A stretch of DNA of 64,000 nt from Prorocentrum cordatum (GCA_963575745.1 CAUYUJ010015729.1:30001-94000), one strand, 5' to 3'. Counted from the stretch's first letter, positions 28,701-37,559 are shown. Notes: a model not told the origin generated them from the sequence alone. Program-made: numbers and translations.

Positions 28701-29613
28701 CCTCGCCACAGCGGCGGCACGTACTCATAACCTCCCAGACGACATCGTTGAAGCTGCCAAAGCACGACACCGCCAAGCGACCGTGCTCCATGGAGTCGCC
28801 GTTGCCATCTACGAGCGGAGACATCGTACTCTTCCTCTCCCACACCGCAGGGCTGGGTTCACTGCTGCAGAACTAAACAAAATGGAACCAAATCCCCTGC
28901 TGTCTGACCAGGCTCCACCCGCGGCTGGACCAGACATCCCACAAAACCCCGACGAGCTCTGGGCCGAGGCCCAACGGGGGTTATTCGACGAACAGGAGGA
29001 CGACCCGTTCGGCTTTGGTGGAGGTTTGGACTTCCTGGGCGACGAGTCAGCCAGCGCCAACCCTGCCCCGGCGGGCACCCGCACGGCGCCCCCGACTCCG
29101 CCATTGAGTGCGTCAGCCCACCCACATGACAACGCCGTTCCTTTTCAAGACGCTGATGAGCAGGACGATGACCTTTTCAGCCTCGGTGGGGGATCGGACG
29201 CTTTGGACGACGGACCAGCCAACGAAAACCCCGCCCCGTCGGGAAACCTCGCAAACCCTACTGCGACGCCGTCCCCAAGAGCGTTAACGCCCACATACGA
29301 TGATATCGGTCACCGCCAGGACGCCGACCACGACCCGAGTGCCCCCCGAGGATTGGGTGGCATTGAGGACGCACCGCCGACACCACACGCTGCCGACCAT
29401 GCCGCCCCACCGAGTCACCAACCCTCTACGCGACCGACCTCAGCGGCCTTGCACGGCATCACGACTGGCCCCACCGTGCATACCACTTCACCTCCCATCG
29501 TCAGCGACCCGCGGGGGCGGCTTCAGCCCCCCCGCAGGGTACTAAACCAGACAGGCCCTCGTGCCCCACCCACGCTTCCTCCGTTGCTGAGCGAGAGGAA
29601 GCGGCTCCCCTGA
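25549..29613 (+). CDS. Retroelement ORF3, reverse transcriptase plus RNase H
   Basis: 1,354 codons in frame 1, overlapping the endonuclease frame by 158 bases. RT motifs in order: the GGLDGWT loop with the DILRLFASVL helix (~26.31-26.39 kb), motif A ALDRQKCFDYL (~26.68), motif B GHLQGSSWSL (~26.85), motif C FVDD (26953-26964), and FKLVGSYI as motif D/E (~27.16). A Cys/His finger ICRYCD...EHTVRDC lies at ~27.97-28.03 kb. RNase H follows: ATDGAC, QLAETLA, VFVDNQAVV, ASHQGDTG and FNRQADALA give a complete D-E-D-D set (~28.28-28.72 kb). The C-terminal ~290 residues are acidic and Pro-rich. All catalytic residues seen are intact. The initiator at 25549 is unlikely to be a real start; synthesis probably reaches it from the endonuclease by a +1 shift, or the copy is broken. 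Confidence 0.85.
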   Translation: MIAVLFPPYLAQRIDCTWAAARLLCHKLRPTVLLEFPEAWAPDEPVPHGEHLDVLIQHLDLELARRANRAKAERIRIWAEGVREPSGRKAAIYARAADSSPTAYLRTPTTPDDTQLHCDTNAFKPDEACTDDSDADTEAGGFSPGDGSSPDTDSDEDHTREPPPAQVPDILPANAIVANIKDMLKLMVDTWEPILGRYRARAGHDAEAMPTWADFYDEYRQELPTPSPATPFHLTDDQLIHFIRTRSPRRAGGLDGWTTKEAKELPDDILRLFASVLRAMQRTGTIPEPLLHVPNPCLRKGRGELPTDQRLLSVLSVWMYAWEAPAYRSLTEWRKGWTHATSFGAVPKATIGDVSTSLALRIEHARALLLPLAGAALDRQKCFDYLITDICLNLALHAGCPQDIVTVRRNFYRRHKRYIRMNGAYSKELARTNGHLQGSSWSLDDIKLLMCVWTKRQHRYVPRSLSTTFVDDSNSTTHTAPELQKSLDETAKFDRFSGQRIHPGKVAGWALTDELHTAVTQLTLAERPLRVVDSFKLVGSYINAEAAPAPAALNLTATADARVRRATSRLPRIGKLPSPMRIKARHARSLAASVCTTGTDIQAPSGPVKTAYNHALKAAIRPKGNRWVEFWTLMAVCVPGHALEIDAIMQREVFLCLRRQVNRDATLCGLVRDLQHHVQTLFGGGPVGRLVQTLQQLRWTWPTFGTMYDDWGCQISWLNLPQNAFLHMLRASQRRAFLRKIKPRRHDLGHLASVRQGLDLFASTWLARTKGAAKCNAWQLALLLNYLSGGDHTQQRRSRSNTSADPSPICRYCDEEEETQEHTVRDCKCWARERVPLTTLISDEQWARLPPHTRHCGLFDEDPALLDLQADLARDPLPQPIPRPPPEGDPAASAQDSYTTYLDHDTGWTWVYAATDGACTNQAIPLLARAGYGVYYGIDHRMNYSARVHGITQNAQLAETLAIVHLTACAERPVHVFVDNQAVVDGFQRIIDGHSPPQGTHVEFWEKVHRCVMAKPNMFRVEKVASHQGDTGIDLGLIGPIAEEFNRQADALATAAARTHNLPDDIVEAAKARHRQATVLHGVAVAIYERRHRTLPLPHRRAGFTAAELNKMEPNPLLSDQAPPAAGPDIPQNPDELWAEAQRGLFDEQEDDPFGFGGGLDFLGDESASANPAPAGTRTAPPTPPLSASAHPHDNAVPFQDADEQDDDLFSLGGGSDALDDGPANENPAPSGNLANPTATPSPRALTPTYDDIGHRQDADHDPSAPRGLGGIEDAPPTPHAADHAAPPSHQPSTRPTSAALHGITTGPTVHTTSPPIVSDPRGRLQPPRRVLNQTGPRAPPTLPPLLSERKRLP
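25957..25989 (+). other. TTCA hairpin 11
   Basis: Stem GCTGG/CCGGC, bulged C, apical GGC/GCC, loop TTCA, with outer ACCG/CGGT across a small internal loop. Read as AGGFSPGD. Confidence 0.8.
27181..27213 (+). other. TCCA hairpin 12
   Basis: Stem AGCGC/GCGCT, bulged C, apical GGC/GCC, loop TCCA, with outer GAGG/CCTC. Read as APAPAALN within the RT. Confidence 0.8.
28210..28239 (+). other. TTCA hairpin 13
   Basis: Stem TCCTG/CAGGA plus GGAG/CTCC across a one-A bulge, bulged C, apical GGC/GCC, loop TTCA. Read as PAASAQDS, just before RNase H. Confidence 0.85.
29507..29540 (+). other. TTCA hairpin 14
   Basis: Stem GCGGGGG/CCCCCGC, bulged C, apical GGC/GCC, loop TTCA, with outer ACCC/GGGT across a one-base bulge. 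Read as RLQPPR. Confidence 0.9.
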
Positions 29614-30038
29614 CCTCTCGGGGCGCGGCCCTAGCGGCTCCAGCCCTGGGGTCGCGCCGGCCCCTCCAGTCACCTTTTAAGGGTGACGGACGTCAGCGTT
29701 CAGGGTCCCGCACGCCGCTAGCCCACCTGGACAGGCGTACCGAGGACCTCGCCTCTGTCTCGAGATCCTCGGCGGATGTCACTGAGCAGCCACCTCTCAC
29801 CGACCGTGAAACCGAGCTGTCACAGGCTATGGCTGCCCTTCAGCAGAAGTGCTTAGCTCTCGCCGCGGACCTCGCCGCTGCCCAAGCTCGTCAAGGTCCT
29901 CTACTCCAGCGCCTCCACAGCGCTGGGCGAGCCTTCGCCGAGCTGCTCACCACCTCGCCCGATGGTGTCGTGCCGTCACTCAACATCCAAGCTATGTTGT
30001 CATCGTTCCGCGGCGCTCCACCTGGTGCCCCGCGCTGA
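29610..30038 (+). CDS. Retroelement ORF3 C-terminal tail in frame 3
   Basis: After the frame-1 stop (29611-29613) frame 3 stays open to TGA 30036-30038. It ends in protein-like sequence with a predicted amphipathic helix (QCLALAADLAAAQ-like, at ~29.82-29.90 kb) and NIQAMLSSFRGAPP. It is probably the original end of the polyprotein separated by a shift near 29.5-29.6 kb, or a small separate ORF; ATG at 29829. Confidence 0.4.
   Translation: MTSRGAALAAPALGSRRPLQSPFKGDGRQRSGSRTPLAHLDRRTEDLASVSRSSADVTEQPPLTDRETELSQAMAALQQKCLALAADLAAAQARQGPLLQRLHSAGRAFAELLTTSPDGVVPSLNIQAMLSSFRGAPPGAPR
29622..29658 (+). other. TCCA hairpin 15
   Basis: 13-bp stem GGCGCGGCCCTAG/CTGGGGTCGCGCC with two G:U pairs, bulged C, apical GGC/GCC, loop TCCA. 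It lies just after the frame-1 stop. Confidence 0.9.
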
Positions 30039-30400
30039 TCTCCTCCTTTCTGCCTGCCCGTGTGTACGTGTGGCTCCGCGTCCACGGTGTCAGGGCGTGG
30101 GGGCGGGGGGTGCCCCGTCACTGCGCGCCGCTTAGCGGCCAAGCGCCCAACTGGCGGTCCGCCAAGCCGCCTAGCCACGTGCCAGCACGTCGCCTTTCTT
30201 GTTGGGGCCTTTTACCTCACGCGGTCTGTCAGGTGAGATCTTCATCGTCTGTCCGCCGTCTGTAGCGTCAGTCGCACTGCGCCGGGGGAGGGGGTTTTGT
30301 AGCCCGCCCTCGTATCTTAAGGCTGCACCGCCGCTAATAGTGCTTGCGAGTTGTCGCACCGCAGTGCGCCTCGCGGACGGACCCTGGTCCGCCTACTTGT
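30039..30400 (+). other. Putative 3' untranslated region of the 16-kb element
   Basis: GC-rich and non-coding, with short inverted repeats such as GGCGGTCCGCC and GCCGCTTAGCGGC. It runs into the TC tract. No poly(A) tail or AATAAA is seen. Confidence 0.5.
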
Positions 30401-30532
<132 letters not shown>

Positions 30533-30566
30533 GTTGTCTCTCACTCTCTCTCTTTCCCTTTTGCTC

Positions 30567-30722
30567 CCACACAGGAATGCCATAGAGGTCTCTGGGCGTG
30601 ATTGTAGCCCCACTGTTTCGGCAATAACGCCCAAACGCTCGCGCCCACACAGGAATGCCATAGAGGTCTCTGGGCGTGATTGTAGCCCCACTGTTTCGGC
30701 AATAACGCCCAAACGCTCGCGC
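30567..30722 (+). repeat. 78-bp tandem duplication
   Basis: Two almost identical units begin with CACACAGGAATGCCATAGAG and end near CCAAACGCTCGCGCC. A pyrimidine run ending in CACACAG precedes the first. Confidence 0.95.
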
Positions 30723-30729
30723 CCATTTC

Positions 30730-31195
30730 ACGGGAGCCTACGACCAAGACCTCACCGTCGGACATCATCAGCGAGAACAGTCAGACCCCGCGTTCAGATT
30801 AAATTGGTCACAGGATCAGTCAGACGTAGGTATCGCTGGCACAAGACGATCAGCAAAAAAACGCGACGAAAAACAAGAAAAGGCTGGAGCATCTGCCAAT
30901 CCCATGAGCTTTACAATTCAGGTGGGAAGAAACCCCAACCCATAAAATTCCCATAAGCCATGTACACACGATGTCATGAGACTCCATATTTCTAAACTCT
31001 ACACGCCCTGAAAACATGCACCGTAAAAACGATGAGCCCTATAAGGCCTATAGGCCCCATGGCTCGCAATGCTTTGCAAGCCCGATGGGCCAAGTAAAAC
31101 CGAAAGGGTTCATCCGTTCACCACTACCGAAAAGGTTGGCACCGCGGTTTGGGTGAAAGCCCAAGCTGTCCAGCGCGCGTGGTCACTTGCGCGCT
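30730..31195. other. Intergenic DNA, nothing recognised
   Basis: AT-richer sequence without coding or repeat signal. Confidence 0.5.
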
Positions 31196-31196
31196 G

Positions 31197-31731
31197 TAGT
31201 GTGTGTGTGTGTGTGTTGTGTGTTGTGTGTTGTGTGTTGTGTGTTGTTTGTTGTGTGTTGTGTGTGCATTGTGTGTGTGTTGTGTGTGTGTTGTGTGTTG
31301 TCTGTGTTGTGTGTATGTTGTGTGTGTGGTGTGTGCTGTGTGTGTAGTGTGTTGTGTGGGTTGTGTGTGTTGTGTGTTGCGTGTTGTGTGTGTTGTGTGT
31401 GTTGTGTGTTGTGAGTGTTGTGAGTGTTGTGTGTTGTGTGTTGTGTGTGTTGTGAGGTGTGTGTGTGTGTGTTGTGTGTGCTGTGTGCGTGTTGTGTGTG
31501 TGTTGTGTGTGTTGTGTGTTGTGTGTGTGGGTGTTCTATGTGTGTTGTGTGTTGTTTGTGTTGTGTGTATGTTGTGTGTTGTGTGTGTGTGTTGTGTGTT
31601 GTGTGTGTGCTGTGTGTGTTGTGCGTGTTGTGTGTGTGTTGTGTGTGGTGTGTGCGCGGTGTGTGCGGTGTGTGCGGTGTGTGGTGTGTGTGGTGTGTGT
31701 GGTGTGTGTGGTGTGTGTTTTGTGTGCGTGC

Positions 31732-31765
<34 letters not shown>

Positions 31766-31771
31766 GTTGTG

Positions 31772-31819
<48 letters not shown>

Positions 31820-31820
31820 T

Positions 31821-31855
<35 letters not shown>

Positions 31856-31975
31856 TGTGTGTGTCTGTGTGTGGGTGTTGTGTGTCCTCTGTTGTCTCTG
31901 TGTAGTCCTCTGTGTGTGTGTGTGCTGTGTGTGTGGTGTGTGTGTGTGTGTTGGTGTGTGGTTTGTGAGAGTGTG
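31197..31975. repeat. GT-rich array, TGTGTTG / GTGTGC / GTGC variants
   Basis: Nearly 800 bp. It passes from GTGTGTTGT-type units through (GTGC)n at about 31735-31820 to (GT)n. Large Cys/Val frames here are artefacts. Confidence 0.95.
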
Positions 31976-32039
31976 AGAAGTGTAGTGGCGAGTGTCGATA
32001 GCGGTTGAGTTGTGCAGATACTGAAGCTGACGGGCTCGT

Positions 32040-32820
32040 GTGCGTGCGTATGTGGTGTGTGTGTGTGTTTGTGCGGTGTGTGTGTTTTATGTGTGTAATG
32101 TGCGCGTATGTGGTTGCGTGTGTGGTTGCGCGCGTGGGTGTGTGTGCGTGTGGCATGTGTATGTATGTGTAATGTTATGTAGTATTATATATATATATAT
32201 AGTATATATATATATATATATAGATATATAATATATAAATATATATATATAATATGCACATAGATGTAGTATTATGTATATATGTATAAGGCATATATAT
32301 GCATATATATATATAATATATAAATATATTTATATATATTATATATAATATATTATATATATATAGGGTGGGGGGCATGAGATATATCCTGTGTGTGTGT
32401 GTGTGTGTGCGTGTGCCTGTGGTCTTGTCTGTGTCTGTTGTCTGGTGTGTCTGGTGTCCACATACACACATCATTTTATATACATTTTATAACATATAAG
32501 ATGATGTGTGTGTATGTGGTTGTGTGTGGTGTGTGTGTGTGTGTGTGTGTGTGGTGGTGTGTTGTGGAATGCGTGTGTGGTGTGGTGTTAGTCAATGCGT
32601 GTGTGTGCAACGTACATTATTGTTCTACCTATTACATGCATATATATATATATATATATATCATATATATATTAGAGAGAGAGAGAGAGAGAAGAAGAGA
32701 GAGATATAGATCATAGATCAATGGAACATATAGATTTATGTGTATGTGTAATATTATAATATTATATTAGTATGTGTGTGTGTGTGTGTGTGCGTGTGTG
32801 TGTACTATGTGTGGGTAGTT
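32040..32820. repeat. GT, TA and GA microsatellites
   Basis: GT repeats (32040-32170, 32388-32410, 32510-32580, 32770-32812) alternate with TA runs (32188-32365, 32640-32672) and a GA run (32674-32704). Confidence 0.95.
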
Positions 32821-32849
32821 TAGCGTAAGTCCGAGTAATTCTACAGATT

Positions 32850-34340
32850 GTGCAAGTACATGTTTAAGATGGTAATAACCTCAAAGAGGGTCTAAACATT
32901 GTATCGAGAGTAACGTGTTTTTTTTGTTCGGCGTTCTAATTTGCGTGTAGTGCGTTGCAATTGACCGATATAGGTTTTGGGGTTATCATGTTCAGTGGTT
33001 CCGACAAAAATTTCTAAGTATCATGGCAACAGCAAGCAATTTAAAAAGTTTTGTTCGTGTGTCTGATTGTATTTTTTAACAAGAATATAGCAGAGTTGTG
33101 TGTACAAGTTCATTTGAATAGTGCATTGATTGATACGAACGCGGCGGTTTCACAGAAACGTCGAGTTTTTCATATATAAAGTAAGTATTTCTGTTTTAAT
33201 TAAGTGTAGTTTTTGTTTTTATATTACGCATATTTTGAATTTCTTCTCATTGTTAGGGGTCGTGTTTAAAGTATGTGTTTCTGTAGTATCTAATATGTTC
33301 CAGCATTTCAATAGAGTTTCAATCTCACATCGAAGACACATCGTTGATTTCAATTCTATATTGGAATAGTTCTTATTTGATTTTTATTCCTTTACGCGGT
33401 TCCCTAAGCAGTTCCGCATTATGTTCGATTTTTGTCCCAGAGTAAATGTTTCGCGATTTGTTTTTGTCAGCGTTATGAGCGGGTATACCGTGAAACAGTT
33501 CTAACAGTCATTTTTTCGATTTAGTTTTCCAGTTTGACAAATTGTTCGATACCCAGTTTTTTTTGTTTGCATCATAAAATTTATTTCATTCTTTTTTTTT
33601 TCCAGTTTTGTTTCGTTTTCTGAATTTGCGTCTTAATTTTTTGTTTCCCCAGTTTTTTTTTTTTGTTTTCGTTTATTGAGTTGTTCCTTGTTTTTGTTTT
33701 TTTTTGTTGTTTATTGTTGTGTTCCTCGTCAGTTTTGTTTGCCATTTTTTTTTCTGTTTTGGCTTAGACAACAGTTTTTTTTTTGCTTATGTAGATGCAA
33801 TTTTGTTTTTTACGCGATTTTACAATTCCGACATGTTCAGAAAGAAGAAAATATCGTTGTAAAAGAATAGAGGTTCATGGGATTTCCGGCAGTATTTAGG
33901 TTCATCCGTCGAGATGCCCTTAGCATCAGCATACGAGTTGTATTGTCAGATTTTAATGTTTAGTAATTATCATTATGTTGCAAAGAATCATGTAATTATT
34001 GAGTTCAAAGAGCATTGTTTTTCGATTTTGATCGACTGGTTGATCGTCGCGTTGTTGTCCAAGCCGCAGTCGGGGCTTCAACCCCGGCCCGAATTTTTCG
34101 AGCCCCCTAGCCCGAATTTTTCGAGCCGCCTTACCTCGGAGTTTCGAGACGCCTTAACCGGCTATTTTCGAGCCGCTTACCTCCCGCTGTGTCTCCCGTT
34201 TCCGTCGGCCTCTTTTTGTGCTGCTCCCTCTCAACCCACGTTGCACGAATTTTTTAGGCGTTTTGAGCCATCGAATTCGTATTCTCTCCCTCCGGGCGGT
34301 GGCTCTGGCAGCTCCAGCCGACGCCGTCCATTGACGGTAC
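32850..34340. other. AT/T-rich intergenic DNA
   Basis: A marked drop in GC, with many T6-T10 runs between 33500 and 33800. A ~70-bp segment at 33955-34030 (phrase ATTATGTTGCAAAGAA) recurs at about 39765-39830. The stretch 34060-34345 is GC-richer and may be the 5' region of the LINE that follows (Ser/Pro-rich translation). No gene is recognised. Confidence 0.6.
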
Positions 34341-34349
34341 CCATCTCAC

Positions 34350-34810
34350 CATGTCTACTTCAATTTACGGTCTTTTAATGCTCATTCAGGCGAGCTGTCG
34401 GCAAGACTGTCTCTCTTTTTTTCCGCTGCTCACGTCGTCTGTATCACCGAAACTTGGTTTAATTTTTCGCTTTGGCGCCTCAGCTATCTGGTTGCAGTTT
34501 GCTTGCGAGACGCGATAGTCACCAGCAGGCCGGTGTAGCCATTTTGTGCACGAGACTCTGAATGGCGTTTGCTCTGCGCTTCTCAATTCACCCTCGGCGG
34601 AAATATGTTGGATTCTTGTCCATTGCGCGTCCGGACCATTCTTTTGGGCTGCATGTACAGACATCCCCAGTATGGAGAAGTAGATTTTTTGCGAACCTTT
34701 ACTTGTGAGTATGCTCGTCTCAGTGCGCAGGCTGTCGGTGCTATTCGCGTCGGCGATTTTAACGTGCCATACACATTGGCGGTACAGTCATTCTGTCACT
34801 CCCAGTCTGT
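34350..34810 (+). pseudogene. LINE-A endonuclease relic
   Basis: EEP motifs are seen in shifting frames: NLRSFNAHSG, VCITETWFN (catalytic Glu), QAGVAILCTR, LLGCMYRHPQYGEVDFL and VGDFNVP (catalytic Asp/Asn). At least two frameshifts and stops separate them. The domain is cut after GDFNVP, where the inverted segment begins, so its C-terminal Asp/His motifs are missing. Confidence 0.7.
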
Positions 34811-34814
34811 TTTT

Positions 34815-35275
34815 TTGCTCGGCAGATCATCCACTGTTCTCAGTTCCAATCGCCACTCGCGCCTTGCGTCGGCGAAGCCAGCTGGCAAAGAGAGGCAGCA
34901 GCTGGGGGGGCACGCCGGGGGACTGCAGCTTCGCACACAAGATTTCAGAATCGACTCGGTCGAAAGCGCCAGAAACATCAGAGCAGTATAGCAAGATACG
35001 GGAGCCAAGAGAGGAAGGAGCCAGGACAGGACGTAGAATAAAATTGCGTCTCGTGCCCCATGTTCGCTACGATAAGCAAACTGCGACGGTCCATAAGCAC
35101 CTAAACGCTCGAGGCGCGGCACAAACAGGCTACCGATGATGCGTTCTGCTTTAGATAATTGCGATGTTAAGTGCAAACCTCGATAGTTGTTTGGGTCTGA
35201 CAGAGCCCGGCTTGTGGAGAGGGAAGATCCAGTGTACGCACCAGGAAACTGGCAGGCCAGCTTTCTCGCCCGTTC
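34815..35275 (-). pseudogene. LINE-A RT N-terminal half, inverted
   Basis: On the minus strand the order is an HWIFPLHKPG-like start, LTSQLSKAERIIGSLFVPRL, SQFAYRSEHGARDAI, motif A SDVSGAFDRVD and LFASWLRRRKARVAI. This matches the RT region of LINE-B between about 38110 and 38510. Frames change twice. The segment is what should lie, in plus orientation, just before the motif B at 35290. Confidence 0.75.
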
Positions 35276-35277
35276 AG

Positions 35278-36250
35278 CATGGAAAACATGGTTTTCCAGG
35301 GCAGTGTGTGGGGGCCGCCTTTTTGGAACACCTTTTTCGCTGACGCTTGCATGCCATCCGGGCAGAGTGCAGTGCTTTCAAGAGGGTATGTTTGCAGACG
35401 ACCTTAATGCATGGCGTGCTGTTTCCACGAGCGTCTCAGATGTGGACGGTTTTTCTTCCCTGCGCCGGTGCCAATCGTCCCTCCACACCTGGGGCCGCGC
35501 GAACAGAGTACAGTTTGACGCGGACAAAGAGAATTTTCATATTTTGTCACGCGCGCAGCCTGCTGGAGACGATTTCAAATTGTTAGGTATTTGGTTCGAT
35601 ACCAAACTTCTCATGTCCAAGGCCGTCGACAGCTGCGTTGTAGAGTGCTCTTGGAAAATACAGCGACTACTGCGCACCAGAACCGATGCGGAATTGATCG
35701 GTTTATTTAAGGCGCACGTTTTGTCGTACATTGAATACAGAACCTTAGCCGTGTATCATGCTTCGTCTTCTGTGTTAGCTCCTCTCGACGCTCTCCTTTT
35801 TCGCTTCCTGCGTTCGTTGAGTGTGACAGACGCGGACGCTTTGTTTTATTTTAATCTGGCGCCCCTTTGCACTCGTCGTGACATAAGCATACTCGGCGTC
35901 ATTCACAGAGCTGTTCTGGACTCGGTCCTCCGTGCTTTCAGAACTTCTTTAAGCTGGATACGGCGCCGCCGCCGGCCAGGGCTCCCAGAAGACACAGACA
36001 CCATTTGGTGGAGCCGCCCTTCACAGCGCCAGATTTTCTCCTACGTTCAGCGATTGGTGCCGTTCGCATATATAACCTTCTCCCTGACTTTATTTTTTCC
36101 GCTCGTGGTGTCAGCGTATTTCAATCTCGCCTTCAAAATCTCGTGCGTGCTCGTGCGCGCCTTTTTGACGACTGGCCGGTTTCGTTTTCCCCCCGCCTCC
36201 CGCTGGCTTCGCACCCGCTCCGTGGGTGTCGGGATTGGCGTGGTTAGCTC
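35278..36250 (+). pseudogene. LINE-A RT, motif B to C-terminus
   Basis: It begins at MVFQGSVWGPPFWNTFF (motif B). After one frame change, MFADDLNAW gives motif C with both Asp, then FKLLGIWFDTKLLMS (motif D/E), a thumb-like region with YIEYRTLAVYHASSSVLAPL, and the C-terminal signature PLRGCRDWR. The long frame 35187-36380 covers most of it; the end signature is in another frame (36005-36247). It is non-functional because its N-terminal half is inverted. Confidence 0.8.
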
Positions 36251-36380
36251 TTCCTTTCTCTCGTCTTCCCTCTTCTCCCCCCTTCTTGCTCCTCTCCTTT
36301 CCCTCCTTCTTCCTCTGCTTTGTGCTTCTCTTTTTGACAGTCGTAGCCGTGCTGCCTTCACTTACTTGAGCGTGTGGTGA

Positions 36381-36990
36381 GACTCATCTGCTGTTACGAG
36401 ATACATAGAAAAAAAAAGAAAAGATGCCGCTGATCTTGAACCACGACGACGGACACAGGACCCAGGGGCCGCTGACAATTCGTTTGACGAAGGACGGAGT
36501 AGAACTGACAGAATTCAGGTGACACGGTAAGCGAGCCTCCCAACATTTCTATTTCAGCGAAAGCTTCGAATAAGAAGGTCAAAACATTCCCTCGAAGTCA
36601 GTGCTGGATTTCTCAAACGCCTTAGAATTGCAATCCTTGACAACACGATTTTTAAAATCGGTTCCAACAGTCACACTAGAACTGGCGGTTTGTTTCAATT
36701 TCAATTGCTTTCCGCAAGGCACAATCACGATGTTTTTGGTGTTTAGTTTTTGCGGGTTTCACGGTGATGTTGCCAACGACAAGGTTGTGGAGAAATTAGA
36801 AAGAGCAACCTGTCGATTCGCCACATCCATCGACTTGATCAGCAAGATTTGTTCCTTGGAAAGGCCAGACGCAGGACAAGCTTCCATTGCGTCGAGAGGA
36901 CTGCGTACGTCAGCAATCTCGTCTTTGAAGGGATCGACAGCTTGAGAAATCGCAACCCGCGTGACCTTCATGATTTCGATTTTGTTTCTC
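36381..36990. other. Spacer between LINE-A and LINE-B, unassigned
   Basis: It contains an A-rich run (36408-36422) that might be a LINE tail. A 70-codon minus-strand frame (36759-36971, includes LSKEQILLIKSMDVANRQV) looks protein-like but is unrecognised. It might be a relic of another element. Confidence 0.3.
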
Positions 36991-36999
36991 GTCGTCCGT

Positions 37000-37520
37000 C
37001 TTTTCCTCTTTTTTTTCTTGCCCCCAATTTGTGTTCCAGCGGGTGCGCCGTGTTGATTTCAATCAGAGATCCATCTCGTTTTTTTCCCAACCGAATTCGC
37101 TTCCCGGCAGGTTGTTTCACCGAACCCCACCATTTTCTTTCTAAATATCGACGGTTTTTACAGTCATCGTGCCGAGCTTGAGGCTCGTTTGTCTTTCTTC
37201 CCACCGTCCTTTTGCTTGTTTTGATCAATAAGAGCAACCTTGACAGATCATGTCCGACACCGAGCCTGAGCGGGTATTCTTTGATTGACCGTAGGGATAG
37301 AAACGCCCGCGGGGTGGAGTTCTTTTGCCATCGACAGAACACTGAAACGATTTTAATTGCATGTTGGTCCCGTCCGTCAAAGGACCAGCTCGGGGCACTA
37401 ATCTTCTCGATCTTGTTGAAACAGATCTTCACGCGCAGATTGAGTACGCGGTTTTTCCCAAGATCGCCGACCACTCTCTCGTTTTCTGTTTTTTTTTCGC
37501 TTTTTCCCCTCCTTCCGCCT
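37000..37520 (+). pseudogene. LINE-B endonuclease relic
   Basis: Weak N-terminal trace (SSGCAVLIS, ~37035). Clear C-terminal end: GTNLLDLVETD and IADHSLVFCFF, the latter holding the conserved Asp-His. The middle is poorly preserved. Confidence 0.5.
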
Positions 37521-37559
37521 ACGGTCGTGCGCCGAGGATGGAAATATTCGGAGGTTTCC

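Larger units (their letters stand above)
14396..30400 (+). mobile_element. ~16-kb multi-cistron non-LTR (LINE-type) retrotransposon
   Basis: The span between the two CT/TC tracts is almost wholly open on the plus strand. It encodes a coiled-coil protein (14554-17121), a second protein of unknown function spread over two frames (17383-20193, then frame 3 to about 23.95 kb), and an APE-like endonuclease plus reverse transcriptase plus RNase H (24156-30038, in three frame segments). There are no long terminal repeats and no integrase. The order endonuclease-RT-RNase H is that of APE-type LINEs. The ~16-kb size and the extra cistron are unusual for LINEs. The limits are inferred from the flanking microsatellites and from where coding begins and ends; no other copy is present to confirm them. 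Confidence 0.75.
34350..36380 (+). mobile_element. LINE-A: decayed APE-type non-LTR element with internal inversion
   Basis: It comprises plus-strand endonuclease relics (34350-34810), an inverted RT segment (34815-35275), plus-strand RT from motif B onward (35278-36250), and a pyrimidine-rich 3' end (36250-36340). It belongs to the same family as LINE-B and LINE-C, with the shared C-terminal signature GCRDWR. Confidence 0.8.

Noticed and set aside
14396-30400. Idea that the 16-kb element is a giant-virus or Maverick/Polinton-type element.
   Set aside because: It has no polymerase B, integrase, protease, packaging ATPase or capsid motifs, and the endonuclease-RT-RNase H order is that of LINEs.
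31197-31735. GT-rich array considered as telomeric DNA.
   Set aside because: No regular TTTAGGG or similar unit, and it is interstitial with drifting units.
31203-32008. Cys/Val-rich frames of up to 257 codons.
   Set aside because: Translations of GT-rich simple repeat.
34536-34556. GTAGCCATTTTG looks like part of the dinoflagellate spliced leader.
   Set aside because: The 12-base match lies in the endonuclease frame as the conserved GVAIL motif and does not continue as GGCTCAAG, so it is coincidence.
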